Below, piece after piece: positions 53,966-62,936 of a stretch of DNA of 64,000 nt (the first letter of the stretch is position 1; every line of letters begins with the position of its first letter). This DNA is from Arthrobacter sp. FW306-2-2C-D06B (GTDB lineage: Bacteria; Actinomycetota; Actinomycetes; Actinomycetales; Micrococcaceae): positions 868,001 to 932,000 of the forward strand of contig NZ_CP084560.1 in assembly GCF_021789175.1 (NCBI RefSeq). Direction: 5' to 3'. The translations under genes and the position numbers were made by a program. The notes beneath the pieces are model-generated. The model was not told the origin of the DNA, did not search any database, and was given only the letters and a program-made list of their open reading frames with translations.

Positions 53966-56900
53966 TTGCACGACGACCGCCGGATCACCGAGAAGCGGCT
54001 CGAACGTTTTGTCCGGGAGCGGATAGCCCCCGCCATCTATGGCCGCGCACTGCCTCTCGAACTGAGCAGCTGGGATGCCCCTGGAGAGCCGGTTCCGGTC
54101 TCGGAAGCACTCCGCCAGGTTTTTGAACCCCAGGAACACGGTGCTGCGTGGGGCAGGGCCTGGAGCACCAAGTGGCTGCGGCTTCGGGGTGAGGTTCCGG
54201 AGGGCTGGGGAGTTGCCGATGGCACGACGGTGGAGATCGTCGTCGATCTGGGGTTCAGCAACGACGCCCCCGGATTCCAGTGCGAAGGCATCGCCTGGCG
54301 GCACGACGGCACCATCATCAAGGCCATCTCCCCGCGCAACCAGCACGTCCCGCTGAAGCTTCTGGGTGGCGGGCTCTCGGTGGACTTCTACGTGGAAGCC
54401 GCCGCCAATCCGGATCTCAGCCAGGGGTGGAGCTTCGCGGCAACCCCATTGGGCGACAAATCCACCTCCGGAGACGAGCTTCGCTACCGGTTCGGACGCA
54501 TAGCCATAGCCGAACTCAACGAGGTGGTGTGGGAGCTCCACCAGGACATCTGGACCCTCAGCGGGCTGATGCACGAGCTACCTTTCGAACTGCCTCGGCG
54601 CCATGAGATCCTCCGCGCCTTTGAGCGCATGCTTGACGTCATGGACCCGGACGATGTCGCGGGCACCGCAGCCGCCGGCAGGGAAGCCCTCGCCGAGGTC
54701 TTGAGCCGGCCCGCTTACGCCTCGGCCCACGAACTTCTGGCCACCGGCCACGCGCACATCGACTCGGCCTGGCTCTGGCCGGTCCGTGAAACCATCCGCA
54801 AATGCGCCCGCACGTTCTCCAATGTCGTGGCCCTCATGGATGAGAACCCCGATTTTGTCTTCTCCTGCTCCTCGGCGCAGCAATTGGCGTGGATGAAGGA
54901 GTTCTATCCTGAGCTCTTCATCCGGATCCGGGAGAAAGTAAAGGCCGGGCAATTCGTGCCGGTCGGCGGCATGTGGGTGGAATCGGACACCAACATGCCC
55001 GGCGGCGAGGCCATGGCCCGCCAATTCGTGGAGGGCAAGAGCTTCTTCTTGCAGGAGTTCGGCGTCGACTGCCAGGAAGCCTGGCTCCCTGACTCCTTCG
55101 GATATTCCGGGGCCCTCCCGCAGATCGTCAAGTCCGCTGGTTCCCGGTGGTTCCTGACCCAGAAGATCTCCTGGAACCAGGTCAACAAGATGCCGCACCA
55201 CACCTTCAATTGGGAGGGCATCGACGGCACGCGGCTTTTCACCCACTTCCCGCCTGTGGACACCTACAACTCCGAGCTCCACGGCCGCGAACTCGCCCAT
55301 GCCCAGCGCAACTACCGGGAGCACGGCCGGGGCACCATTTCGCTGGTCCCCTTCGGTTACGGCGACGGCGGTGGCGGACCAACGCGCGAAATGGTTGCCG
55401 CAGCCCACCGGACGGCGGACCTGGAAGGCTCGCCGAAGGTGCGCATGGGAACCGCCGAAGAGTTCTTCAAGCAGGCAGAGGCCGAGTACCACAACCTCCC
55501 GGTCTGGGTGGGGGAGATGTACCTCGAGCTACACAGGGGCACCTACACGAGCCAGGCAAACACCAAACAGGGGAACCGCCGCTCGGAGCACCTGTTGCGC
55601 GAGGCCGAGCTTTGGTGCTCGACGGCGGCAGTACGGACTCCCGGTTCGTTCACTTATCCTGCGGCGGACCTCAAGCGCTTGTGGCGGCTTGTGCTGTTGC
55701 AGCAGTTCCACGACATCCTGCCGGGCAGCGCCATCGCGTGGGTCCACCAGGATGCGGAGCGGAACTATGCCGCGATCGCCCGGGACCTGGAAGGCATCAT
55801 CGCGGATGCCGCTTCGGCCATCCTGGGCCAGGGGGACACCCTCTTCCTGCTCAATGCGGCCCCGCATGAGCGCAGCGGGGTTCCCGCGCTCGCCGCTGCG
55901 GAAGCGGTTCACCAGGATAATCCGGTCAATGTCACAGAACGCGCCGGCGGCTATGTTCTGGACAACGGCGTCATCCGCGCGGTACTGGACGCCAACGGCC
56001 TGCTGACCTCCCTCTCGGATTACGCGACCGGCCGCGAAGCCATTGCGCCCGGGATGTTCGGCAACCACCTTGAACTCCACCGGGACACGCCCAACGAATG
56101 GGATGCCTGGGACATCGATGAGTTCTACCGCCGGAACGTCGTCTCCGTAGTCGAGGCGCGATCGGTGACGCTGGAAAGCGCGGGGTGGGACGCCGTCGTC
56201 GTCGTGGAGCGGACCGTCGGCTCCTCCACTATCACGCAGCGCATTTCCCTCGAAGCGGGCGCGGAATCCCTCGGCATTTCCACCACGGTGGACTGGCAGG
56301 AACACGAGAAACTCCTGAAGATCGGGTTCCCGCTGGATGTCCGTGCCGACCGATCCGCCTCCGAGACCCAGTTCGGGCACGTATTCCGGGCGACGCACAC
56401 CAACACGTCCTGGGAAGCCGCCAAGTTCGAATTCTGCGCCCACCGCTGGATCCACGTGGCAGAGCCGGGTTACGGCGTCGCCATCTCCAACGCGTCAAGC
56501 TACGGGCACGACGTCACCCGGACCATCCGCGACGACGGCGGAACCACCACCAACGTCCGTGTGTCACTGCTGCGGGCGCCCAAGTTCCCGGACCCCCAGG
56601 CCGACCTCGGTGTGCACGTCCTGGATCTGAGCATCCGGCCCGGCGCCAGCATCGGCGGGGCCGTGGAGGAGGGCTACCGGACCAACCTCAAACCGAGGCT
56701 CCTGGCGGGTGCGAATCCTGTGGAGCCGCTCTTCACGGTGTTCAACCAAGCGCTGGTCATCGAAGCCGTCAAGCTTGCCGAGGACGGCTCCGGAGATGTC
56801 ATCGTGAGGCTTTACGAATCGCTGGGTGAACGTTCCACGGGCCTCATCACGGCGAATTTCGATTCCCGGATGGTGCAATCCGTGGACCTGCTGGAGCGCC

Positions 56901-56992
56901 CCGTCGAGGCTCCCGGAGTGACGCCCGGAGCCGGTGCCGTCGAATTGACCCTGCGCCCGTTCCAGTTGGTGACCTTGCGTTTCAGCCGCTGA
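53966..56992 (+). CDS. GH38-family alpha-mannosidase
   Basis: This is a 1008-residue glycoside hydrolase releasing mannose from alpha-mannosides. The metal-binding and catalytic site begins with H262/D266 in GHAHIDSAWLWP. D341 (ESDTNMPGGE) is the likely nucleophile. PDSFGYSGALPQI and YLELHRGTYTSQ are further family blocks. The second half is the beta-sandwich domain. There is no signal peptide, so it acts in the cytoplasm on imported sugars. The TTG start at 53966 follows AAAGGGGAC at good spacing. The operator-like palindrome upstream suggests control by a local or distant repressor. Confidence 0.93.
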   Translation: MHDDRRITEKRLERFVRERIAPAIYGRALPLELSSWDAPGEPVPVSEALRQVFEPQEHGAAWGRAWSTKWLRLRGEVPEGWGVADGTTVEIVVDLGFSNDAPGFQCEGIAWRHDGTIIKAISPRNQHVPLKLLGGGLSVDFYVEAAANPDLSQGWSFAATPLGDKSTSGDELRYRFGRIAIAELNEVVWELHQDIWTLSGLMHELPFELPRRHEILRAFERMLDVMDPDDVAGTAAAGREALAEVLSRPAYASAHELLATGHAHIDSAWLWPVRETIRKCARTFSNVVALMDENPDFVFSCSSAQQLAWMKEFYPELFIRIREKVKAGQFVPVGGMWVESDTNMPGGEAMARQFVEGKSFFLQEFGVDCQEAWLPDSFGYSGALPQIVKSAGSRWFLTQKISWNQVNKMPHHTFNWEGIDGTRLFTHFPPVDTYNSELHGRELAHAQRNYREHGRGTISLVPFGYGDGGGGPTREMVAAAHRTADLEGSPKVRMGTAEEFFKQAEAEYHNLPVWVGEMYLELHRGTYTSQANTKQGNRRSEHLLREAELWCSTAAVRTPGSFTYPAADLKRLWRLVLLQQFHDILPGSAIAWVHQDAERNYAAIARDLEGIIADAASAILGQGDTLFLLNAAPHERSGVPALAAAEAVHQDNPVNVTERAGGYVLDNGVIRAVLDANGLLTSLSDYATGREAIAPGMFGNHLELHRDTPNEWDAWDIDEFYRRNVVSVVEARSVTLESAGWDAVVVVERTVGSSTITQRISLEAGAESLGISTTVDWQEHEKLLKIGFPLDVRADRSASETQFGHVFRATHTNTSWEAAKFEFCAHRWIHVAEPGYGVAISNASSYGHDVTRTIRDDGGTTTNVRVSLLRAPKFPDPQADLGVHVLDLSIRPGASIGGAVEEGYRTNLKPRLLAGANPVEPLFTVFNQALVIEAVKLAEDGSGDVIVRLYESLGERSTGLITANFDSRMVQSVDLLERPVEAPGVTPGAGAVELTLRPFQLVTLRFSR

Positions 56993-56999
56993 GTGCCTG

Positions 57000-57065
57000 C
57001 CCAACTGACTCGCAGTTGTTGTCGTTTAGGAGGCCCAAAACGACAACAACTGCGAGTCAGTTGGG
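57000..57065. repeat. 66-bp palindromic repeat, copy 3 (between convergent genes)
   Basis: This is the most regular copy: 28-base arms are perfect inverted repeats (CCCAACTGACTCGCAG plus TTGTTGTCGTTT, and the complement) around ten central bases. It fills nearly the whole 75-base space between the alpha-mannosidase stop (56992) and the ABC-ATPase stop (57068). Confidence 0.93.
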
Positions 57066-57067
57066 CC

Positions 57068-57895
57068 TCAAACGTCGTGCTGGAGGCGTTTGACGAATTG
57101 CTTGGTCCGTTCCTCGCGGGGCTCCCGCAAGACCTCCGCGGCGGGTCCTCGCTCGACCACCACGCCACCGTCCATGAAGATGACTTCGTCGGCAACCTGG
57201 CGGGCGAAGGCGAGCTCGTGCGTCACAATCACCATGGTCCACCCTTCGTCGGCAAGTTCCTTGATGACGCCCAGCACTTCACCCACGAGTTCCGGGTCCA
57301 GGGCAGAGGTGGGCTCGTCGAAGAGCAGCAGTTGGGGTTTGAGGGCCAAGGCACGCACGATTCCCACGCGTTGTTGCTGGCCGCCTGACAGCTCGAAGGG
57401 GTACGCGTCGCGTTTGTCTGCGAGGCCCACCCGGGCGAGGAGCCGCTCGGCCTCCGCCACGACTTCAGCCCTGGGCCGTTTCTGGACTTGGAGTGGTCCT
57501 TCGATGATGTTCTTGAGCACCGTCATGTGCGGGAACAGGTTGTAGTGCTGGAACACCATGGCACTGCGGTCCCGGAGGGCGGCGATCTCCCGCTTGCCCA
57601 CTGTGCCCGCGAAATCGAGGGTCAGTCCCGCGCCGGACCCCCGGACCGTACCGGCGTCGGCGTCCCCGAAGGTGACCGTGCCGGCGTCGGGCACCTCGAG
57701 ACCGTTGAGCGAGCGCAGGACCGTCGTCTTTCCAGAACCGGAAGGCCCGATCAAGGCGACCACTTGTCCGCGGCGGACATCGATGTCGATGCCGCTCAGC
57801 ACCTCGTTGCTGCCGAAGGCTTTGGCAAGGTCCCGTGCGGACAGCACCAGCGAGGAGTTTCCTTGGAGGGCGTTGCTGGGCTCAGTGGGCGACAT
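57068..57895 (-). CDS. Polar amino-acid ABC transporter ATP-binding protein (GlnQ-like)
   Basis: This 275-residue ATPase energises amino-acid uptake. Walker A is GPSGSGKTTVL, the Q-loop is MVFQHYNLFPHMTVL, the signature LSGGQQQRVGIVRAL and Walker B LLLFDEPTSALDPE, with the H-loop in VTHELAFARQV. This pattern is typical of the PAAT (HisP/GlnQ) family. It is longer than usual near residues 75-95 by a Gly/Thr-rich insert. The start overlaps the permease stop by 14 bases. It is the last gene of the importer operon. Confidence 0.94.
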   Translation of the reverse strand: MSPTEPSNALQGNSSLVLSARDLAKAFGSNEVLSGIDIDVRRGQVVALIGPSGSGKTTVLRSLNGLEVPDAGTVTFGDADAGTVRGSGAGLTLDFAGTVGKREIAALRDRSAMVFQHYNLFPHMTVLKNIIEGPLQVQKRPRAEVVAEAERLLARVGLADKRDAYPFELSGGQQQRVGIVRALALKPQLLLFDEPTSALDPELVGEVLGVIKELADEGWTMVIVTHELAFARQVADEVIFMDGGVVVERGPAAEVLREPREERTKQFVKRLQHDV

Positions 57896-58547
57896 AACGG
57901 TCCAATCTACGCTCCAGGGCGGACTGGCCCGTGGAGAGGACGAGGCAAATGACCCAGTAGACCAGTGCGGATTCGAGGTACAGGATCATGAATTCCTGGC
58001 TGAACGCGGCGATCTGCTGGGCGTTGCGGAAAAGCTCGGTGACCAGGATGAGCGAAGCCAGCGAGGTGTCCTTCACAAGGGAAATGAAGGTGTTGGACAG
58101 CGGGGGCACCGAGACCCTGGCCGCTTGCGGGAGGATGATCCGCACGAGCGTTTGCGGCCGCGACATTCCGATGGTGTGCCCGGCCTCCCATTGGCCCTTG
58201 GGCACCGACAGGATTGCGGCGCGGATGACCTCGGCAGCGTAGCCGCCCACATTGAGGGAAAACGCGATGATGGCGCTCGGCCACGGCTCCAGCTTCACGC
58301 CAAGGCTCGGGAGGCCATAGAAGATCACGAACAACTGCACCAGGAGGGGCGTCCCGCGGATCACGGACACATAGAAGCGCGCGACGGCCGAGAGCAGCCT
58401 GTTGGGGCTCAGGCGCAAGAGGGCGACGAGCAGCGCCAACGCCAGGCCAATCGCGAACGAGGCCAGGGTCAAGGGGATGGTTCCTGTGACGGCGCCGCCG
58501 ATGATTGGCCCGAAGGAACTCCAGACGAGGTCCCAGTTGAAGGTCAT
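57882..58547 (-). CDS. Polar amino-acid ABC transporter permease
   Basis: This 221-residue membrane protein has about five hydrophobic segments. It carries the HisM/GlnP family signature: IRGTPLLVQLFVIFYGLP early and the EAA loop EAGHTIGMSRPQTLVRIILPQAARVSVPPL. A single permease suggests it acts as a homodimer. It lies 15 bases after the binding-protein stop and overlaps the ATPase start. Which amino acid is imported cannot be told from this subunit. Confidence 0.94.
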   Translation of the reverse strand: MTFNWDLVWSSFGPIIGGAVTGTIPLTLASFAIGLALALLVALLRLSPNRLLSAVARFYVSVIRGTPLLVQLFVIFYGLPSLGVKLEPWPSAIIAFSLNVGGYAAEVIRAAILSVPKGQWEAGHTIGMSRPQTLVRIILPQAARVSVPPLSNTFISLVKDTSLASLILVTELFRNAQQIAAFSQEFMILYLESALVYWVICLVLSTGQSALERRLDRYVAH

Positions 58548-58562
58548 CTGTTCGGCCCCCGG

Positions 58563-59390
58563 CTACTTGGTAACGTCTGCGCCGAAGTACTTCTGGGAGA
58601 TCTTGGCGAGGGTGCCGTCGGCTCGAAGGTCCGTGAGCGCTTTGTCCACTGCGGCCTTGAGCTCGGTGGATCCCTTGCGGAAGACCATGGCGCTCTGCGT
58701 CTTGTCGGTGGTTTCCGCGGCGATCTTCAAGCCGGAGTCCGGGGTGCTCTTGGCGTAGTCGAGGTAGGTCAGCTTGTCGTTGACGGTTGCGTCGACGCGG
58801 CCCTGGCGGACCAAGGTGGCGGCTTGCGCCCAGCCCTCGACGGACTGGACGTTGGCGCCTGCGTCAACTGCCATCTTGTAGAAGTTGCTGGTCAATGACT
58901 GGGCCGTGGTCTTGCCTTTGAGATCGGCGAAGCTGTTGATGGAGTTGTTATCCGACTTGGTCACGACGACGCCATTGGAGATCGTGTACGGGGCCGAGAA
59001 GTCATACTTGGCCGTGCGCTCAGGGTTGATGGAAATCTGGTTGGCAATAGCGTCGAAGCGCTTGGAATCCAGGCCCGCGAAGATGCCATCGAACTGGGTT
59101 TCCTGGAAGGTCGCCTTTACCCCGAGCTTGGCGGCCACGGCCTGGGCGATTTCGACGTCGAAGCCCGTGAGGGGACCGGCCCCATTCTCATGGAAGCTGA
59201 ACGGCCGGTAGGTGCCTTCGGTGGCGATGACGATCTCGCCCTTGGACTTGATGGCCGACAGCGAGGTGTCTCCACCCGACGTCGACGACGGCGAGGAGCC
59301 GCCGCCACAAGCGGTCAGTGCCAGCGCGACGGCGGCAAGGGTTGCGGACAGTGCTGTGCGGCGGGTAAGCAGGCTCTTCATGAAAGCCAT
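58563..59390 (-). CDS. Polar amino-acid ABC transporter substrate-binding lipoprotein
   Basis: This is a 275-residue type 2 binding protein anchored by a lipid on the cysteine of LTACGGG after a signal peptide. It contains the family blocks GEIVIATEGTYRPFSFHENG, GFDVEIAQAVAAKLG and the TTAQSLTSNFYKM hinge region. The sequence resembles cystine or general polar amino-acid binders, but specificity is unproven. The ATG at 59390 gives MAFMKSLL; another ATG three codons later is possible. It is the first gene of the importer operon. Its promoter should lie in 59391-59627. Confidence 0.92.
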   Translation of the reverse strand: MAFMKSLLTRRTALSATLAAVALALTACGGGSSPSSTSGGDTSLSAIKSKGEIVIATEGTYRPFSFHENGAGPLTGFDVEIAQAVAAKLGVKATFQETQFDGIFAGLDSKRFDAIANQISINPERTAKYDFSAPYTISNGVVVTKSDNNSINSFADLKGKTTAQSLTSNFYKMAVDAGANVQSVEGWAQAATLVRQGRVDATVNDKLTYLDYAKSTPDSGLKIAAETTDKTQSAMVFRKGSTELKAAVDKALTDLRADGTLAKISQKYFGADVTK

Positions 59391-59627
59391 CTTAGTCACG
59401 GGACCGTACCCGGGTGCTGCGGGCGTACACGGGAGGACGCTTAAAAAGGCTGAGTGGGGGCGGTCCCCAACAGCCCGCCACCACTCATCCCCCCAAAAGT
59501 GCTCCCGCACGCGCCACGAACCTTGGAAACCCGTTCATTGATTCAAAGGTCAGGCTGCGTCGCCTTCACACATTCATAATTATGGCACGATATAATGGAT
59601 TCATGAAAGAGGTTACGCGGTATGTTT
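59391..59627. other. Gap between the importer operon and the membrane-protein gene
   Basis: It holds no convincing gene. The part 59565-59640 is markedly AT-rich (CACGATATAATGG and similar) and probably carries promoter elements on the minus strand. A short forward frame (MARYNGFMKEV...) begins at 59583 but has no ribosome site. Confidence 0.5.
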
Positions 59628-60335
59628 TTACGTTACCGTGCGGCGAGTCCGGCTGGCAACGATTTTGGACAGCCAGATGCCTCCCAAGCCAAGTGCAGTC
59701 GCCAACGCGGCAGAGTAGTTGATGAGCGGCCGCAGCCACGTATTGGATAGCGGGATGAGCGGAAAGACCTGCGACGCGATCAGCAAACCGAGGCCCAGGA
59801 GCAATGTCGCGGAGGCGGCGCGGAGCAGAACCGGACCCGGTCCTCGAACGGACCGCCACATACCCGGGATGAGGCATACGGCAACGTAGCCCGGGTAGAA
59901 CCTGCCCAAGGCCGCATAAGTATCAAGGGCTGGCCCCGGGTCCAGGTCATTCAGGCCCACGGTGGAACTCGAGGTGTCCATCGAGAAGAAGAAGAAGGCC
60001 GTGAGCACCGCGGTTGCTCCCAAAACGGCCAAGCCAACGGGGCCACGGATGGCTCGTTCCCCGCCGGGTGAAGCAAAGGCCCTCGCCACCTTGATGCCCA
60101 TGAGCAGGAACGTTCCGTAGAGCATGAACCGAAGCAGCAGGTTACAGAGGTTAAAGCTGCCCAGCCATGCGTCGATCAACAAATAAGGACCCTCGATGCT
60201 CAGCAGGATGTCGAGGGAAATCAGAGCGAACAGGACGAACATCATCCGGTTCTCGCCCCGGAGGGCGCTGGGAATGCGAATGGCCGTCAAAACGAGGCAA
60301 ATGGAGAGGGTGGCCCACGCCAACACGGTGGTCAT
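59628..60335 (-). CDS. Hypothetical seven-helix membrane protein, paired with an HTH regulator
   Basis: This 235-residue protein is nearly all hydrophobic, with about seven predicted helices (for example VLAWATLSICLVLTAIRI, FVLFALISLDILLSI, LLRAASATLLLGLGLLIAS). It ends in a short basic tail. I do not recognise a family, though actinobacteria often pair membrane proteins of this layout with a small HTH protein. The ATG at 60335 overlaps the HTH stop as ATGA, so the pair is translationally coupled. The HTH protein could be held or released at the membrane by it; that is inference. Confidence 0.7.
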   Translation of the reverse strand: MTTVLAWATLSICLVLTAIRIPSALRGENRMMFVLFALISLDILLSIEGPYLLIDAWLGSFNLCNLLLRFMLYGTFLLMGIKVARAFASPGGERAIRGPVGLAVLGATAVLTAFFFFSMDTSSSTVGLNDLDPGPALDTYAALGRFYPGYVAVCLIPGMWRSVRGPGPVLLRAASATLLLGLGLLIASQVFPLIPLSNTWLRPLINYSAALATALGLGGIWLSKIVASRTRRTVT

Positions 60336-61057
60336 CCCAGGTTCTCCCAGATTCTGTTCGTGTGGTCGAGCTCATGCTCATGGCGGCGCAGGGCCTTGCC
60401 GAGGGCCTGCAGCCGCTCTCCGGCCAACAGTGCCAATTCGCCTTCGGTCATCCGGTCCAGGGCCTCCCTCCGCGCCCCGGTGGGCCATCCCGCCTCCGCC
60501 TCGGTGACGAGGCCGCTGGCCACGAGGCCTCCGGCCGGTCCGACGCCGGCTGCCCGGGACGTTGCCAAGGCCAGTTCCGGGGGTAGCCGGTTGGCTGTCA
60601 GATGCGCGGAGAAGTTCTGCGGTGCGATCCCGGTGGCGCCGCTCACCCGGTGCCGCAGCTCGCCGTCGTCGATCGCGTCCACCCAGTTCCTGACTGAGCT
60701 CGGGTGCGGGGTCTCCGCGAGGATCAAGGGCGGCACGGCGTCCCGAGGGTTCGAGCGCTCGACGACTGCACGCAGCAGGTCCATGGTGGAGACCTGGCTA
60801 AGGAGTTCCGCATCGGTGGGGGGAACCGGGGTCCCGCGAAGCGCCGCGTAGGCATCGAATTGTGCCAATGCGTCGAAGGGGTTCATGTCGAAGGCCCGGC
60901 TGATGCTCACGAGTGAACTCTCGGCCACCTTGCCCCGGACCAATTGTTGGGCCAGCGTGGTGCGTTTCACTCCCGAAGAGCGGCAGACATCGGCCGTGCT
61001 GGTGTTCGGGGCGACCCCGTGCAGCCAGCGTTGGAACGCCTTGGAGGGGAGGGACAT
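60332..61057 (-). CDS. XRE-like helix-turn-helix protein with a long C-terminal domain
   Basis: This 241-residue protein begins with an HTH segment (about 16-62) in which TSTADVCRSSGVKRTTLAQQLV and ESSLVSISRAFDMNPFDAL read as a lambda-repressor-like fold. A second similar segment follows (about 120-170; HRVSGATGIAPQNFSAHLT), so two DNA-binding-like modules may be present. The C-terminal part is helical. It is divergent from the ABC-F gene and coupled to the seven-helix membrane protein. Targets are unknown; autoregulation in the 61058-61265 gap is likely. Confidence 0.7.
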   Translation of the reverse strand: MSLPSKAFQRWLHGVAPNTSTADVCRSSGVKRTTLAQQLVRGKVAESSLVSISRAFDMNPFDALAQFDAYAALRGTPVPPTDAELLSQVSTMDLLRAVVERSNPRDAVPPLILAETPHPSSVRNWVDAIDDGELRHRVSGATGIAPQNFSAHLTANRLPPELALATSRAAGVGPAGGLVASGLVTEAEAGWPTGARREALDRMTEGELALLAGERLQALGKALRRHEHELDHTNRIWENLG

Positions 61058-61131
61058 GAACCACTTTCTGATAGACGGTTTCCCGCAGGAGGTTTCTGGA
61101 CGACGGTTCCTGCGAGGACTGCGAGGTCGAT

Positions 61132-61160
61132 TTTACGATGCGCGCACATTGAATTATGCT
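61132..61160 (+). promoter_or_regulatory. Promoter for the ABC-F gene
   Basis: TTTACG (61132-61137) and TATGCT (61155-61160) are separated by exactly 17 bases. Transcription would start near 61167, at the foot of the leader hairpin. Confidence 0.55.
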
Positions 61161-61168
61161 TGATTCTC

Positions 61169-61213
61169 GAACCCGCTGGTCCGCACACCCCCCAAGTACG
61201 GACCAGCGGGTTC
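61169..61213 (+). promoter_or_regulatory. Leader hairpin (possible attenuator) of the ABC-F gene
   Basis: GAACCCGCTGGTCCG and CGGACCAGCGGGTTC are perfect 15-base arms around a 15-base loop. It follows the promoter at once and is followed by TTCC. A mini-frame (MPRPFRSRAEQ, 61217-61252) begins four bases later and its TGA overlaps the ABC-F ribosome site. Confidence 0.65.
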
Positions 61214-61265
61214 TTCCATGCCCCGGCCTTTCCGCTCAAGGGCGGAGCAGTGAGAGGATAGACCA

Positions 61266-62936
61266 ATGACTGCAACGCTTGTCGCCAAAGAGCTCTCCGG
61301 CGGCCACGGTCACCGCACCTTGTTCTCGAAGCTCTCCCTCACTGTCGCGCCGGGAGATGTCGTGGGTGTCGTCGGCGCCAACGGCGCCGGGAAATCCACC
61401 CTGTTGCGCATCCTCGCAGGAGCTGACCGGCCCCAGGAGGGCACGGTCAGCCTCGCTCCCAGCGACGCTTTTGTCGGCTGGCTGCCCCAGGAACACGAAC
61501 GTACCCCCGGCGAAACCGTGGCCGCCTACATTGCGCGCCGCACGGGTTGCGCCCAGGCCACGGCCGAGATGGAAGCCGGCGCCGAGGGCCTCGCGGCCGG
61601 GACCGCGGATGCCGACGACGCTTACTCCCTGGCTTTTGACCGCTGGATGGCGTCGGGAGCCGCGGACCTGGAGGACCGCATCCCCGCGGTATTGGCGGAA
61701 CTTGGCCTGGAATCCGGTCCGGATGCGCTCATGACCGGCCTGTCCGGCGGACAGGCCGCGCGCGTTGCCTTGGCGGCGCTCCTGCTGAGCCGTTTCGACG
61801 TCGTGCTCCTCGACGAACCCACCAATGACCTTGACCTCGACGGACTCGCCCGGCTTGAATCATTCGTCCAGGGCCTTCGCGGCGGCGCCGTATTGGTCTC
61901 GCATGACCGGGAGTTCCTGGCACGCTGCATCACCAAGGTGCTGGAACTGGACCTTGCCCAGAACAGCGTGGCAGTCTACGACGGCGGTTACGATTCCTTC
62001 CTCGAAGAGCGGGCGGTGGCAAAACGGCACGCCCGCGAACGCTACGAGGAATTCGCCAACACCAAGGCTGACCTCGTCTCCCGGGCCCGGACGCAGCGCG
62101 AATGGAGCTCACAGGGCGTCCGCAACGCCATGAAGAAGAGCCCGGACAACGACAAAATCCGCAGGGCTGCGAGCGTGGAGTCCTCGGAGAAGCAGGCCCA
62201 GAAAGTCCGTCAGATGGAGTCCCGCATCGCCCGGCTTGACGAGGTGGAAGAGCCGCGCAAGGAATGGCAGCTGCAGTTCAGCATCGGCCAGGCACCGCGC
62301 TCCAGCTCGGTCGTCGCAACCTTGCGCGACGTCGTCGCACATCAAGGCGACTTCACGCTTGGACCCGTCAACCTCCAGCTCAACGCCGGCGAACGCATTG
62401 GCATCACCGGACCCAACGGCGCAGGAAAGTCCACCCTCCTGCGGCTCCTGCTGGGGCTTCAACAGCCCGACGCCGGAGACGCCTCCATGGGTGCATCCGT
62501 GGCGATCGGCGAGATAGACCAAGCCCGCGGACTGCTGGCGGGGCACCTCACCCTGGCAGACGCCGTCGAATCCGTCCTGATCGAATGGAACTCCGCGGAT
62601 GTCCGGACCCTGCTGGCCAAGTTCGGCCTCAAGGCGGACCACACCTCCCGGACCGTGGATTCCTTGTCCCCGGGCGAACGCACCCGGGCGGCGCTCGCGC
62701 TGCTGCAGGCCCGCGGCGTCAACCTGCTGGTCCTCGACGAACCAACCAACCACCTCGACCTGCCGGCGATCGAGCAGCTCGAGGATGCGCTCGACGGCTA
62801 CGAAGGCGCGCTCCTGCTGGTCACGCACGACCGCCGCTTGCTCGAAAACGTCCGGCTCGATTCCCGCTGGCACCTTGACAACGGCACCGTGACCGAACTG
62901 CACCACACTTCCGGAATGGGGAATCACAAGCCATGA
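61266..62936 (+). CDS. ABC-F family ATPase (ribosome protection or translation factor type)
   Basis: This 556-residue protein has two ABC ATPase domains and no membrane segment. Walker A motifs are [11 protein letters not shown] and [11 protein letters not shown]. Signatures are [14 protein letters not shown] and [14 protein letters not shown], with Walker B LDEPTND and LDEPTNH. A charged linker of about 70 residues between the domains has the arm region that contacts the ribosome. ABC-F proteins rescue stalled ribosomes or give resistance to ribosome-targeting antibiotics. The leader hairpin hints at drug-responsive control. GAGAGG lies eight bases before the ATG. The stop overlaps the next start. 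Confidence 0.93.
   Translation: MTATLVAKELSGGHGHRTLFSKLSLTVAPGDVVGVVGANGAGKSTLLRILAGADRPQEGTVSLAPSDAFVGWLPQEHERTPGETVAAYIARRTGCAQATAEMEAGAEGLAAGTADADDAYSLAFDRWMASGAADLEDRIPAVLAELGLESGPDALMTGLSGGQAARVALAALLLSRFDVVLLDEPTNDLDLDGLARLESFVQGLRGGAVLVSHDREFLARCITKVLELDLAQNSVAVYDGGYDSFLEERAVAKRHARERYEEFANTKADLVSRARTQREWSSQGVRNAMKKSPDNDKIRRAASVESSEKQAQKVRQMESRIARLDEVEEPRKEWQLQFSIGQAPRSSSVVATLRDVVAHQGDFTLGPVNLQLNAGERIGITGPNGAGKSTLLRLLLGLQQPDAGDASMGASVAIGEIDQARGLLAGHLTLADAVESVLIEWNSADVRTLLAKFGLKADHTSRTVDSLSPGERTRAALALLQARGVNLLVLDEPTNHLDLPAIEQLEDALDGYEGALLLVTHDRRLLENVRLDSRWHLDNGTVTELHHTSGMGNHKP

Noticed and set aside
59583..59722. Short plus-strand frame in the AT-rich gap before the membrane-protein gene
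   Set aside because: It has no ribosome site and runs into the antisense of the membrane-protein gene.
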